From positions 1 through 61,126 of the forward strand of contig CADCAK010000005.1 in assembly GCA_902799385.1 (NCBI GenBank): DNA of 61,126 bases, written 5' to 3'. Position 1 is the stretch's first letter. Each line of letters begins with the position of its first letter. The DNA comes from an uncultured bacterium. GTDB lineage: Bacteria; Verrucomicrobiota; Kiritimatiellia; RFP12; UBA1067. The notes under the pieces were generated by a model, which worked only from the letters and a program-made list of their open reading frames with translations, made no database searches and was not told the DNA's origin. Below, one piece after another: positions 1-8,872 of this stretch. The position numbers and the translations under genes were made by a program.

Positions 1-12
1 TTGAGTATGCAT

Positions 13-18
13 ATTATA
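13..18 (-). promoter_or_regulatory. Extended -10 box facing off the left end
   Basis: A TATAAT preceded by TG (TGGTATAAT on the minus strand) stands alone 13 bases from the edge. It has the same form as the boxes in front of many genes in this window, so it probably drives a gene lying beyond base 1. No coding sequence of that gene is visible here. Confidence 0.4.
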
Positions 19-41
19 CCATAACTGTCCTAAAAAAGACA

Positions 42-197
42 CTATGCCGCCATCTTTTCAACGCCGACCGGAAACAACAGGGCCTGATTGCCACAGTAGT
101 ATTCTCCTCTCATGATGTCAGCCCACATGGACGAGCACCCTACCGCGGCATTTTTGTCGCGGACCAGCCAGCCATAAACCGTTCGACTTTCTTCCAT
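42..197 (-). CDS. Small hypothetical protein (51 aa)
   Basis: An ATG-initiated reading frame of 51 codons starts MEESRTVYGWLVRDK and ends at a TAG. I do not recognise the protein. Its codon use is GC-rich and its composition is balanced, with aromatic and cysteine residues near the C-terminus (GEYYCGNQALLFP), so it looks more like a real coding tail or small gene than noise. It is followed by an extended -10 box for a gene off the window. No signal peptide or membrane segment is visible. It may be a remnant of a longer gene. Confidence 0.3.
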   Translation of the reverse strand: MEESRTVYGWLVRDKNAAVGCSSMWADIMRGEYYCGNQALLFPVGVEKMAA

Positions 198-200
198 CAA

Positions 201-227
201 TCTACCCGTTCTACATGTTCTACACGG
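201..227. repeat. Three 9-base tandem units
   Basis: Three consecutive phase-locked nonamers, TCTACCCGT, TCTACATGT and TCTACACGG. They belong to the window-wide class of 7- to 9-base imperfect tandem arrays. No inverted partner arm was found nearby. The surrounding 198-409 interval has no convincing gene; it also holds two copies of a 12-base unit (AATCTTAAATCT/G) near 291-316. Confidence 0.55.
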
Positions 228-409
228 CTAAAAACTTTTAGCGCGTTTAGTACATGTCGCCGAGTTCGCAACCATTGTACCAAACGAATCTTAAATCTAA
301 TCTTAAATCGTAAAAAAGTTTTGCGGCGGAGAAACGAGACGGAAGCACGTATCACAGGACCCTCCCGCACCCTCGCAAGGCCGCATGTCAGGCGCAACAT
401 CGCTGCGCT

Positions 410-1060
410 TCATCTCTCCAGCTCAACCACGACTGCAATCGGGTTGTGGTCGGACATGACGGCGTCAGGCGTGACATGCGCATCGACAACCTTGGCCTTT
501 GCCGCGTGACTGGAATCGACAGCGATGTAGTCAATGCAGTATTCATCATCCTGCTTGCCGTCCTTGAAGCTGTCTGGCGCGGCGCCCTTGACGCTATGAA
601 ACGTGCGGCACCGCTCGTTGGAGAGGACCGTCATGAAATCCTTCATTGCCGCGAGGGTCCTCGACTTCGGCGTGTCGTTCCAGTCGCCTGTCAGGAACAC
701 GGGCTTATTCCCCGCATGCTCCGCGACAAATCCACGTATGGTTTCAACGGCATTCAGGCGGTTGTCCACCTTAAGGGGAAAGTGGGACGTTCCGAACCAG
801 AAGTCCCTGAACTCGCACATGAGCAGTACGCGCGGCTCCTTGTCGGGAATGGGAATGCGCACAACGGAAAGCGGCTTCTCGCGCGACAGGACTGCGTTGC
901 CGTAGCTGCCGCCCTGAAGCGGTATCCCGAACGTTCCACAAGGCAATCGACTTCGTTCAACCCCACGAAGTCGGGCTTCTCGCGGATTATCGCTTCGGCG
1001 ACCCTTTGCACATCCACCTTGCCGTCCATGCCCTTGCAATGGCGGATGGGGATGGTTTCC
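410..1060 (-). pseudogene. Endonuclease/exonuclease/phosphatase-family protein, broken
   Basis: The last ~130 residues read cleanly in one frame as an EEP-superfamily hydrolase: an LTGDWNDTP segment, then DYIAVDSS and the terminal SDHNPIAVVVEL, which holds the catalytic Asp-His pair. The N-terminal part (IRHCKGMDGK, then EKPDFVGLNEVD, the metal-binding Glu) lies in a different frame upstream. At about base 950 the two frames join directly. The roughly 25-residue stretch the family normally has between GLNEVD and GIPLQGG is absent, so this is an internal deletion plus frameshift rather than a single-base error. The 5' end runs into a purine-rich tract (sense strand, about 1055-1100) with no signal peptide or credible start. 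I conclude it is non-functional. Confidence 0.7.
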
Positions 1061-1284
1061 CTTCCCTCCCTCCTTCTCCCCCGCCCCCCCTCATCCTCCT
1101 TGCCATCTCTTCCCTGCGCTGACGCGCAAGGATGGAATTCGACGCTCTTAGACAATGCCCGAAAATTCCGCATGAAATTTACAGTTGCTGACCCCGTAGC
1201 CCCGCGGGGAGTTTTCAAAAAAGTCCAAGGGCTCCCCCCGAAAACTCAGGAGAAGCCCCCGAAAAATGAGCGTATGCTTACGCG

Positions 1285-4200
1285 TTACATAATGAGGAAT
1301 ATCGTGCCTATCCGCTTGACGGAGATAACGATGTTGCCAGCATCGTTGACAGCAACGTCATTCGCCCAATCCGGCACATTGCCAACGAGCGAGATCGAGA
1401 TGTCATTTTTTACAGCCGCGAACGCACCGTCGGACGTTAGCTCATACTTACCTTCATTTCCACTTGTGTAAGCAGGGCGAATGCCGTCCGCAGACGAAAG
1501 CGAAACCTTGACCGTCTTCTGCTCACCGAGCGCCACGCCCGCCAGGTTGAGGACAGGGGGTGTCCTCTTGTCCGTGAAGTTGAATGCCAACGTCGCGCCG
1601 TCGTTGAGCGTCAGGTTGCCGCCGAGGCTGACGGTGCCGCTGACGGTGCCGGACTCCACGACCTTCAGCGTTGCGTTGCTGCACACCGTGATCGCGCCAG
1701 TTCTCGCCGCGCCGCCGGTGTGCATGAGAAGCGTGGAGGTGCCGTTCAGCGTCACGGCGCCCCTCCCAGGCCAGGAATTTGGCATGACCTCGACCGTCGC
1801 AGAATCATTGACCGTCAATCCGCCGGAGAAGATATTGGCGCTGTCAGTGGTGTTGGCGAAGACGAACTTGCCGATGCCCTTCACCGCTACACGGAACTTC
1901 GCGGCCGAACCGGTATTCGCCGCGCCAATCAGCGCTTCGCTTGTGATCGTACGGCCAATCGTGTTGTCGTAGTAATCCGTCGTATCGAACGTAACTGTTG
2001 ACCATGAGCCGGAACTGTCATGCTTGTAGATCACAAAACCGTCTGTCGCCGTGTTGCTGCGGTTGTTATGGTACATCGGCCAGTCGGCGTAAGAGCCGAA
2101 CTCATCCGAACCAGAATTGTAAACCCGAACATATCCAGCGCCGCGAATGATTCCCTCGGGGCCCATTATCGTCTTGACCGCAGGGACGATACAGGCACCC
2201 TGGATGACACGAATCTTGTTTGCGATGAACGTGCCGTTGCCGCTACTGCACGTATAATGCGTTGGAGACCCACTACTGCCAGTAGTCACAAGGAATTCAT
2301 TAGTCACCATGAATTCTCCGTTGAACGTTCCAAGAAGTGTTGCGTCAGAAGTTCTTGATATCTTAGCATCCTTGACTATAGCCCGCCCGCCGGCGTCCAT
2401 GTGGAAGTCCGCGTTGTGCTTGTAGAACGTGCCGCCAAGGAGCTTGTAAACGCCGTCGCTCTTTACTGTGGTTCCTCCAATCTCGGTCAAATCCCCGGTT
2501 GCAGTGAAATTGTACGTGCCGTGGATGGCGGTAGCAGCACCGAGCTGTACGCCAGTCGCACCGCCTGTGAACTTGACGATGCCCGGACTCTGGATCACAT
2601 TGACATTATTGGCGAACGTCACAGCGTTCAGGAACTCTATTTGGCTCGTCGAATAGTTCTCGATTTTCGTGATGCCGGAGAACGCCGCGCCCGAAACCGT
2701 CACGGCGGCGGAATCCTTTGGAACTATTATACGCTTTGCCGCGAAGGCGCTTCCATCGGGATTGGTCAACGCTGCCGCCGATGCACTGCCGATAATGACA
2801 TTTCCATCATCAGGGACGTTCCCCGAAAGCCAGTTTGCGCCGTCGTTCAAGCTTCCGGTCGATCCGCCAATCCAAATGTGGTCGCTGGCATTGCTCGAAT
2901 AAGCGCACCAGATCTCCTTGTTGTCGTTGTCAAAGAAGAAACCTGCGTTTGCGCCGAAAGGCAACGTTGCCGAAGAAAGAACGTCGCTTGCGAACGCGCC
3001 GCCGCCGGTAACTTCCATGACTTTGTATACGCCAGTGGCAAAACCGTCAGGAATCGCGAACGCGAGGTCCGCACCCGCAATGGCGGCGGGAACGACGAGC
3101 GTCGTCCCTACTTCGACAGTCGTCGTGCCAGAATAGGTGGGCGCGGCGGAAAGCGTAATCGTGCCGCCGCCCTTGAAAACCATGCCACCAGTGCCTGCAA
3201 GCTCTTTCTCTATAGTGATGGTCTTGCCGTTCACATCAATCGTGCCGCCGTTCGCGCCTACAGTCACGGTCAAGTTGTCTTCATCGGGAATGAATGCATT
3301 GTCGTTTGCGTTCGCGCGAATCGTGCCGCCATCGATCGAAATCGCAGCCGTGCCGCCCTTGGGATCGTCTGCGCCGCCGGCATTGTTTTGGACCTTGTTG
3401 AACGTCAACACGCCGCCGTCTGTCACATTCACCGTCGCATCGCCGCCGCGAAGGCATAAATTGAGCGGACCATTCGCAAACACATCGCCGCCATAGACAT
3501 TCAGCGTTCCGTGCGATCTGCCGCTCACGATAAGTCCCAAGCTATTGGCCGACATTCCGTATGTCGCGCCCGTCCTCACCGTCATGTCCGCCGGGCTTTC
3601 GTTGGGAGCCATGTGGATGTATTTATCGGTGTTGGTGACCACACCGCCTACAATCTCGAAATGCGCCGCCGCCTGCGACCCAATATCGAAACAGCCGCTG
3701 ATGGAGAGAGTGCCGCCGTTGTGGACAAACGAGGTGTCGGCTCCCGTCATGTCGGACAAGGCTATGTTGCTGACAGTCAAATTGCCACCATCCTTGACAA
3801 GAGTCAACACGAGACCTTCGACATTGCCGATACGCCACCAGGTTTGAGGAATGTTTGAAAGCGTTGCATCCGCGCCCATTTGCAGAGTGACAGGCTTTTC
3901 CGCATCCGTGCCGAACGTAAACTGCTGCCAGTCGAGCGAAGCCGTGCCGGACATGACAAGCGTGCCCTCGGAAAGAGTCGTCTGCGCCGTGCGGCTCTGC
4001 GAAAGCGTCAGCGTTCCCGCACCGGTCTTTTCAAGAGCACCCGGAATCGGGGCGTTGATGGTCGCAAAAACACCGTTGGAAACTGCGACGACAGGAACGG
4101 TAAGCGAGGCCGAACCGTCAACTGTCGCATTGGCGCGGAAAGCAATACTCGCCGCAGCAACATCGGCATCGACCGTCACCGCGTCGTCGGCATTCTCAAA

Positions 4201-4992
4201 CACCGCCGCCGTCAAATCGTACCAATCGCCGGCGACACTGTTCTTCGACCACTTGCCGCTTGTGCGCCAACTTGCGCCGGACGCGCCGTCGTTCCACACG
4301 TATTCACCGGCGAGACGGTCGGAAATGAGAATCTTCGAGCCACCGTCGACAAGGACAAATTCGTAACGGTCTTGCGTGTCACCTTCCACGGAAATGGCTG
4401 CAAGTTCATCTTCCGTGAACTCACCATCCGTACATTCGAGAACCTGCACATTGTCGAGCGCAATGCTCTCGGGATTGGAAATCACGATTCCGGACGCTTG
4501 CGAGAAAACGGAATTCGTCACCGACGCAGGAAGCTTGAGGAGGGTTCCGGCGGCTATCGTAGTGCCGCCCGTCCATCCTGCAGATGTTCCGAGCGTCACG
4601 GCTCCATTGCCAGCAAAAATCACGGTGCCGGACTCGCCGGACTTGTCCTCGATTTCCTCTGTGATCGTTATCGTCTTCCCGTTAGTGTCAATCGTAGCGC
4701 CATTGGCGCCTGCATAGAATCTTAGTGCATCGTGCGCATTCACAAACGTATCGGTGCTTGCATACGCTCTCAACGTCCCGCCGTCGAGAGTCACGGAGGC
4801 GCCAGACGTTCCGGCATTCCGCTGGATAATCCTCAAGAGGGAAAGAACGCCCCCGTCCGTTACATTGACCGTCGCAGATACCGACGAAGCATTGTAGCAG
4901 AGAGACATTTCTCCTGAAATAGACACGGTTCCGCCTGCAATGTTGAGCACACCGGAACAACCGGAAGAGTGAGCTACCGTCAAGCTCCCCAA
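1285..4992 (-). CDS. Giant beta-strand-repeat surface protein, main part
   Basis: 1235 residues rich in Gly, Thr, Val, Asn and Ala with recurring phrases such as VNVTDGGVL, NGKTITI, TLDGGTLRA and GTTIAAGTLL. These are typical of autotransporter-associated beta-strand repeats and predict a long parallel beta-helix. A module of about 140 residues near the start (VNVTDGGVLS onward to GTTIAAGTLL) recurs near residues 510-650, which shows internal duplication. There is no C-terminal beta-barrel, PEP-CTERM or LPXTG signal; the protein simply ends ISVKRIGTIFLIM. Its first ATG codon is internal to the repeat region, and the signal peptide lies in the neighbouring frame at 4980-5654. The two parts join if one A is added to the run of A at about base 5010. 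Codon use is less GC-rich than in the flanking genes. Confidence 0.75.
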   Translation of the reverse strand: MGSLTVAHSSGCSGVLNIAGGTVSISGEMSLCYNASSVSATVNVTDGGVLSLLRIIQRNAGTSGASVTLDGGTLRAYASTDTFVNAHDALRFYAGANGATIDTNGKTITITEEIEDKSGESGTVIFAGNGAVTLGTSAGWTGGTTIAAGTLLKLPASVTNSVFSQASGIVISNPESIALDNVQVLECTDGEFTEDELAAISVEGDTQDRYEFVLVDGGSKILISDRLAGEYVWNDGASGASWRTSGKWSKNSVAGDWYDLTAAVFENADDAVTVDADVAAASIAFRANATVDGSASLTVPVVAVSNGVFATINAPIPGALEKTGAGTLTLSQSRTAQTTLSEGTLVMSGTASLDWQQFTFGTDAEKPVTLQMGADATLSNIPQTWWRIGNVEGLVLTLVKDGGNLTVSNIALSDMTGADTSFVHNGGTLSISGCFDIGSQAAAHFEIVGGVVTNTDKYIHMAPNESPADMTVRTGATYGMSANSLGLIVSGRSHGTLNVYGGDVFANGPLNLCLRGGDATVNVTDGGVLTFNKVQNNAGGADDPKGGTAAISIDGGTIRANANDNAFIPDEDNLTVTVGANGGTIDVNGKTITIEKELAGTGGMVFKGGGTITLSAAPTYSGTTTVEVGTTLVVPAAIAGADLAFAIPDGFATGVYKVMEVTGGGAFASDVLSSATLPFGANAGFFFDNDNKEIWCAYSSNASDHIWIGGSTGSLNDGANWLSGNVPDDGNVIIGSASAAALTNPDGSAFAAKRIIVPKDSAAVTVSGAAFSGITKIENYSTSQIEFLNAVTFANNVNVIQSPGIVKFTGGATGVQLGAATAIHGTYNFTATGDLTEIGGTTVKSDGVYKLLGGTFYKHNADFHMDAGGRAIVKDAKISRTSDATLLGTFNGEFMVTNEFLVTTGSSGSPTHYTCSSGNGTFIANKIRVIQGACIVPAVKTIMGPEGIIRGAGYVRVYNSGSDEFGSYADWPMYHNNRSNTATDGFVIYKHDSSGSWSTVTFDTTDYYDNTIGRTITSEALIGAANTGSAAKFRVAVKGIGKFVFANTTDSANIFSGGLTVNDSATVEVMPNSWPGRGAVTLNGTSTLLMHTGGAARTGAITVCSNATLKVVESGTVSGTVSLGGNLTLNDGATLAFNFTDKRTPPVLNLAGVALGEQKTVKVSLSSADGIRPAYTSGNEGKYELTSDGAFAAVKNDISISLVGNVPDWANDVAVNDAGNIVISVKRIGTIFLIM

Positions 4993-5654
4993 ACTGCCGA
5001 AATTTTCATGGACTCCGCGGGGCCGAACGTCACAGTGGCATTGCCGCCGTCTCCTATCTTCAAATATCGCGCCGTATTCTTCAACATGGCATTGGTCACT
5101 GTCAACGAACCTTGGACGACAACGTCATTTGAAAAAGTATAAGTGCCTGACTCGATTTGGAGAGTCGAACCGCTTCTGACCGTCAATTGGTTCGAGCTTG
5201 TAAGGCCGTAATTCGCATCAGTAGCGACAAAAGAAACTGTCTCGCCGGAATAATTCAGATAGATAGGAGCAGTCAAAGAAGTCGTATTCCTGAATGTTAT
5301 TGTTTTGTTCCAACTCGCAGGGAAACTCTTGTTCCAACTGACATCGTATGCGACGCCTACGACCTGTTTGTCTTCGAAAGTAATCTTTGTTCCTGGACCC
5401 TTGCCGTCGTTCACAAGCAAGTCCGGCTGAATATTGAGATTGTCAGACCTGGTATCGATCGCGGGAACGGCAATCCACATGCCTGAACCACCCGTTTTAA
5501 AACCCCAATTCGCCGTGTCGTCGAAATAGAACGGCGACGAACCGCCGCCAGACCAAGCATAATACGCTGCCGATGCCGGCTGCGCCGCCACGAGCGCGAA
5601 AAACGCGACGAAGAGATAACTTAGGGTTCTATGCCCCCCCCTGGAAACGGTCAA
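4980..5654 (-). CDS. Signal peptide and N-terminal part of the giant surface protein
   Basis: This 224-residue frame carries a signal peptide (hydrophobic LSYLFVAFFALVAA, cleavage after QPASA) and the first ~195 residues of the same beta-strand-repeat protein as the frame at 1285-4992. The frame opens at TTG 5654, but the only good ribosome site (AAGGAGG at about 5674-5680) serves an ATG pair at 5670/5667. Reading from that ATG ends at a TAG just after a run of eight G (5634-5641). With seven or ten G the ATG would be in frame with the signal peptide. The frame then leaves the repeat region by a second shift near 5010. So the gene as given is off twice. Phase variation, sequencing error at homopolymers or true decay all fit. 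Confidence 0.7.
   Translation of the reverse strand: MTVSRGGHRTLSYLFVAFFALVAAQPASAAYYAWSGGGSSPFYFDDTANWGFKTGGSGMWIAVPAIDTRSDNLNIQPDLLVNDGKGPGTKITFEDKQVVGVAYDVSWNKSFPASWNKTITFRNTTSLTAPIYLNYSGETVSFVATDANYGLTSSNQLTVRSGSTLQIESGTYTFSNDVVVQGSLTVTNAMLKNTARYLKIGDGGNATVTFGPAESMKISAVWGA
5634..5641 (-). repeat. G8 homopolymer at codon 10-12, candidate phase switch
   Basis: Eight consecutive G on the coding strand lie about ten codons after the Shine-Dalgarno-served ATG at 5670. Tract length decides whether that ATG reads into the signal peptide or stops at TAG. This is the classic position and base composition for slipped-strand phase variation of a surface protein. Confidence 0.55.
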
Positions 5655-5720
5655 TTATGTTTTTCATCATTTTCCTCCTTGTTGTTTAGCTATGGTTGAC
5701 AATGTTATGGATGGTTGCAG

Positions 5721-6125
5721 TCATGGCTCAATGACCTTCAATCCATTGAAATACTCTCTATAAAATCCTTTGTCACGCGTCAAAAGACAGTCCGCGCACG
5801 ATTCCGCATGTGCGCCGACAAGAAAATCGGCAACGACACGTCGAGGCGGAAGCGTTCGCCGCGATTTCGCGACACGCCACATGTCTGCAGCTGACGTGGC
5901 CGCAGACTTTGACATCGGCACGAACTTGACGCCCAACTTGGTCATGGCTGTTTCAAACAAATCTCTATTGTCAAAAGCCGCACCAGTCTCTGCCCATACA
6001 ACTTCACCTATGACGACATCACCCGAAGCAAAGGCATTTAAAAGGGCATTAAACGACTTCTTGCGAAATTGCGGATCGTCAAGAAAGACATCCAGAAACA
6101 CGTTCGTGTCAACTGCCGTCACCAT
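5721..6125 (-). CDS. vapC: PIN-domain ribonuclease toxin, VapC type
   Basis: 134 residues, the normal length for VapC. The acidic residues that bind Mg2+ in PIN domains can be seen: Asp in VDTNVFLDVF, Glu in IGEVVWAET, Asp in RRVVADFLVGAHA, and the late Asp in LLTRDKGFY. Family knowledge: VapC cleaves specific structured RNAs, often initiator tRNA or the 23S sarcin-ricin loop, and is held inactive by VapB. The start overlaps the end of the antitoxin gene by 7 bases, the usual coupled arrangement. Confidence 0.85.
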   Translation of the reverse strand: MVTAVDTNVFLDVFLDDPQFRKKSFNALLNAFASGDVVIGEVVWAETGAAFDNRDLFETAMTKLGVKFVPMSKSAATSAADMWRVAKSRRTLPPRRVVADFLVGAHAESCADCLLTRDKGFYREYFNGLKVIEP

Positions 6126-6346
6126 TGATCGTAACCCCGCAATTCGGAAACAACGTCATCTGTTCTGCGCTTGTTGGGAATGCACCCAACGAACTCGGCA
6201 AGTGGACTCCCAGAAGACAGACCCTTCCGCGCCAACTCAGCCGTGAGATAGTCAAACACCATCCGTTCAAGGGTTGTCCCCTGAACGGTCGCATATTCCC
6301 GTGCCTGCTCAACCATCGTCGGCGGCAGATCTATCAGTATGCTCAT
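6119..6346 (-). CDS. vapB: Antitoxin of the VapBC pair
   Basis: 75 residues beginning MSILIDLPPTMVEQAREYA, which resembles ribbon-helix-helix-type antitoxins: a short beta strand followed by helices, then a C-terminal arm rich in charged residues that would wrap the toxin. It lies directly upstream of the PIN toxin and overlaps it. A ribosome site (AAGGAG) precedes the ATG, and a TGATATAAT box at 6376-6381 gives a leader of about 29 bases. As in other systems the protein probably represses its own promoter; no clear operator palindrome was identified. Confidence 0.75.
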   Translation of the reverse strand: MSILIDLPPTMVEQAREYATVQGTTLERMVFDYLTAELARKGLSSGSPLAEFVGCIPNKRRTDDVVSELRGYDQW

Positions 6347-6436
6347 GTCGCTGACTCCTTATCTCGATGCCGTAAATTATATCATATATCGTCGGTTTAC
6401 ACAATAGCTCACCCGACCACCACCATCCAAATCACT

Positions 6437-6459
6437 TCTGCGGGGACTGTCCCCGCAGA
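6437..6459. repeat. REP-like perfect palindrome
   Basis: Two 11-base arms (TCTGCGGGGAC and its reverse complement) around a single T. The GGGGACTGTCCCC core resembles palindromes that, in other genomes, are dispersed by REP-associated tyrosine transposases. It sits between the divergent vapB and ruvB genes and could act as a terminator-like stem or boundary. No transposase is present in the window. Confidence 0.5.
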
Positions 6460-6495
6460 TTTCAAATGGCACTGCACAGGCAGGGCGATATTTGA

Positions 6496-6501
6496 TACAA
6501 T
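6496..6501 (+). promoter_or_regulatory. Extended -10 box of ruvB
   Basis: TGATACAAT ends eight bases before the ATG at 6510. With a normal start site seven to nine bases after the box, the transcript would begin at or next to the start codon. This decides the ruvB start in favour of 6510 rather than 6492. Confidence 0.5.
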
Positions 6502-6509
6502 ATCCACCA

Positions 6510-7526
6510 ATGCAAGCAGAGCGAAAGAGCGAGGAGCTTAACCGGTCGACTGCGTTCGACAACAAGCTGCGCCCGACGGACTTCGATGGATTCGTCGGGC
6601 AGGACAAGGTGCGCGACCGCATGCTGCTCGCGGTCAAGGCCGCGAAGGAGCGCGGCGAGCCGCTCGACCACGTCCTTTTCTCGGGGCCGCCAGGCCTCGG
6701 CAAGACTACGCTTTCATACATTCTCGGCGAGGCAATGGGCGTCAATGTCAAGACGACCTCGGGCCCCGTCATCACGAAGCCGGGCGACCTCGCGGGGCTT
6801 CTCACCTCCCTGGAACCAGGCGACATCGTCTTCATCGACGAAATCCACCGCATGGCGAAGACCGTCGAGGAGTACCTCTACTCCGCGATGGAAGACTACG
6901 CGATAGACATCATGATCGACCAGGGGCCCAACGCCCGCTCGGTGAGGCTTGAGCTCCCGCGCTTCACGCTCGTCGGCGCGACGACGCGAATCGGACTTAT
7001 CGCAGCCCCACTTCGCGCACGCTTCGGCTTCGTCAACCGGCTCGACTACTACGACCCCAGCCACCTCGCGGAAATCGTGACGAGAAGCGCGGCGAAGATC
7101 GGCGTCGACATCGACGCCGACGGTGCCCTCGAAATCGCCCGCCGCGCGCGCGGCACCCCGCGCATCGCCAACAACCTGCTCAGGCGCGTGCGCGACTACG
7201 CCCAGGTGAGGGCCGGCAACTTCATAACGGGCGATGTCGCGAAGGAATCGCTTTCCCTCCTTGAAATCGACCCTCACGGCCTCGACGAGATGGATAGGCG
7301 CATCCTCGAAACGGTGTGCGCAAAGTTCGGCGGCGGCCCGGTCGGGCTTTCGACTGTCGCCGTTTCTGTCGGCGAGGAGCCCGACACGATAGAGGAGGCG
7401 TACGAGCCCTTCCTCATCATGGAGGGGTACCTTGAGCGCACGCCCAAGGGCCGCGTCGCGACGCCGCTCGCGTGGCGCACGCTTGGCCTCGACCCCGCAG
7501 CGCGGCAGGGCGAACTTGGAATCTGA
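6510..7526 (+). CDS. ruvB: Holliday junction branch-migration ATPase RuvB
   Basis: 338 residues from ATG 6510, the usual length. RuvB forms hexameric rings that drive branch migration with RuvA during recombination and repair. Seen here: Walker A GPPGLGKT (about residues 59-66), Walker B FIDEIH (about 108-113), sensor-1 VGATTR (about 155-160), arginine finger region APLRARFG, and the C-terminal winged-helix domain ([15 protein letters not shown]). No ruvA or ruvC is adjacent. The gene appears to be transcribed as a leaderless mRNA. The next gene begins 17 bases after its stop on the same strand, so the two may be co-transcribed. Confidence 0.96.
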   Translation: MQAERKSEELNRSTAFDNKLRPTDFDGFVGQDKVRDRMLLAVKAAKERGEPLDHVLFSGPPGLGKTTLSYILGEAMGVNVKTTSGPVITKPGDLAGLLTSLEPGDIVFIDEIHRMAKTVEEYLYSAMEDYAIDIMIDQGPNARSVRLELPRFTLVGATTRIGLIAAPLRARFGFVNRLDYYDPSHLAEIVTRSAAKIGVDIDADGALEIARRARGTPRIANNLLRRVRDYAQVRAGNFITGDVAKESLSLLEIDPHGLDEMDRRILETVCAKFGGGPVGLSTVAVSVGEEPDTIEEAYEPFLIMEGYLERTPKGRVATPLAWRTLGLDPAARQGELGI

Positions 7527-7543
7527 AACCACCCGACTTGGCC

Positions 7544-8872
7544 ATGGCTGCGACAGCGAAGAAACCAAGAAGACTGCGGCGCTGGCTGCTTTGGACGACC
7601 GCCGTGATCGTCGTCGCGACTGTTGCCCTTGCCCTCTCATTGCCGTTCCTCCTAACGCACATCCCGATTCCCACGCTCGAATTCGACCTGTCCCCATACA
7701 TCAAGGGCAAGACTGCTGAGCTCGTCGCCAGCAGGAAGGCGACGGCAAACGTCAGAATCGAGCGGGACAGCGCGGAAGGATTCCGCATCCACGCCAAGGG
7801 CATGCTGCTCGACTGGCCCTACAGCGCCTCGGCGCACATTAGGTTCGGCTTCGTCCGCGCGGACGGTAGCCTCGTGCTGATGCTCGACGGAACCGATTGG
7901 AAGGCATACGTCGACTTTGGCGTCCGCTCCGCCCGCGACTGGCATTTCACCGCAAGCGTTCCCGAGACGCACATCGATCAGGACGACGCGCTTCTCGCGC
8001 CGATCGTCTCGAAGGCAATGCCGCCCGCGGTCTCGAACCTCGTCTTCACGGGGAGGTTCAGCCTCAACGCAGGCGGCGACTGCACGCCGAGGCGCCCCGT
8101 TCCCGCCTGGACGGCGCGCGGAACTCTTGCCGACGTCGATGTCAATCTCGACGTCGGCGGCAAGCCGTCGCGCATCGACGGGCTTAAAGTCCGCTTCGGC
8201 GCCGACGGCATCGCCGACCACCGCGACATCGCGCCGCTCTTCCCGCGAGCAAACGCGGTCGAGTTCGCCGGATTCACCCTTTCCAACGTCTTCGCGAGCG
8301 TACGCGCCACGGAGAAGTCATACCTCGTCACCGAGGCGGGCGCCAAGTGCTGCGGCGGGGAGCTTAAGCTGTACTCGCTCTTCCTCGACCCGAAGAGCCT
8401 AAACCTCGGCGCGACCATCTTCATCGACGGCGTCGACGCGGGCGAGGCGCTTTCGCGCGTGTCCGCCTTCCACGGCGACGCGTCGGGACGACTCCACGGC
8501 AAGCTGCCCTTCTTCCTGAAGGACGGCAAGACGCTCCGACTCAGGGACGCGCACCTTTTCTCGACGCCCGGCGAGATCGGCAAGATGCGCATCGTTGACG
8601 CGCGGCCGATACTCGAGAACCTCGAGGTCGCAGGCGTGCCGGAGGCCGATCGCACCAACCTGTCGAAAGTCCTCGCAGACCTCGACTACGACGTACTCAA
8701 GGTCGAGCTGAAGCGCGGCAAGGAAGGCGAGGAATCGGCGCTCGAGCTGAAAATCGAGGGGTCGGCGACGCGCGGAAACACGACGGTCCCCGTAAACCTC
8801 GACGTGACCTTCCACGGAGACTTCGACCAGCTCATAGACACTGGACTTAAAATAAGGAGAAAGACAAGATGA
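7544..8872 (+). CDS. YdbH-like (AsmA-like) intermembrane protein
   Basis: 442 residues from ATG 7544. A basic N-terminus and one transmembrane helix (about residues 14-36) are followed by a long, mostly beta-strand extracytoplasmic region. I place it in the YdbH branch of AsmA-like proteins mainly because the next gene fuses the two known YdbH partners, YnbE and YdbL. In Escherichia coli, YdbH with YnbE is thought to bridge the inner and outer membranes for phospholipid transport. At about half the length of E. coli YdbH this would be a short version. The stop overlaps the next ATG by four bases. Sequence similarity alone would not make the assignment secure. Confidence 0.6.
   Translation: MAATAKKPRRLRRWLLWTTAVIVVATVALALSLPFLLTHIPIPTLEFDLSPYIKGKTAELVASRKATANVRIERDSAEGFRIHAKGMLLDWPYSASAHIRFGFVRADGSLVLMLDGTDWKAYVDFGVRSARDWHFTASVPETHIDQDDALLAPIVSKAMPPAVSNLVFTGRFSLNAGGDCTPRRPVPAWTARGTLADVDVNLDVGGKPSRIDGLKVRFGADGIADHRDIAPLFPRANAVEFAGFTLSNVFASVRATEKSYLVTEAGAKCCGGELKLYSLFLDPKSLNLGATIFIDGVDAGEALSRVSAFHGDASGRLHGKLPFFLKDGKTLRLRDAHLFSTPGEIGKMRIVDARPILENLEVAGVPEADRTNLSKVLADLDYDVLKVELKRGKEGEESALELKIEGSATRGNTTVPVNLDVTFHGDFDQLIDTGLKIRRKTR

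Noticed and set aside
1040..1110. Pyrimidine-rich tract as a regulatory triplex or terminator
   Set aside because: It lies in the decayed 5' end of the EEP gene and shows no dyad; probably degenerate coding sequence.
446..1471. Long plus-strand frame of 341 codons across the first 1.5 kb
   Set aside because: It is antisense to the recognisable EEP-family remnant and the giant surface protein, has no family features and no ribosome site; a GC-rich shadow.
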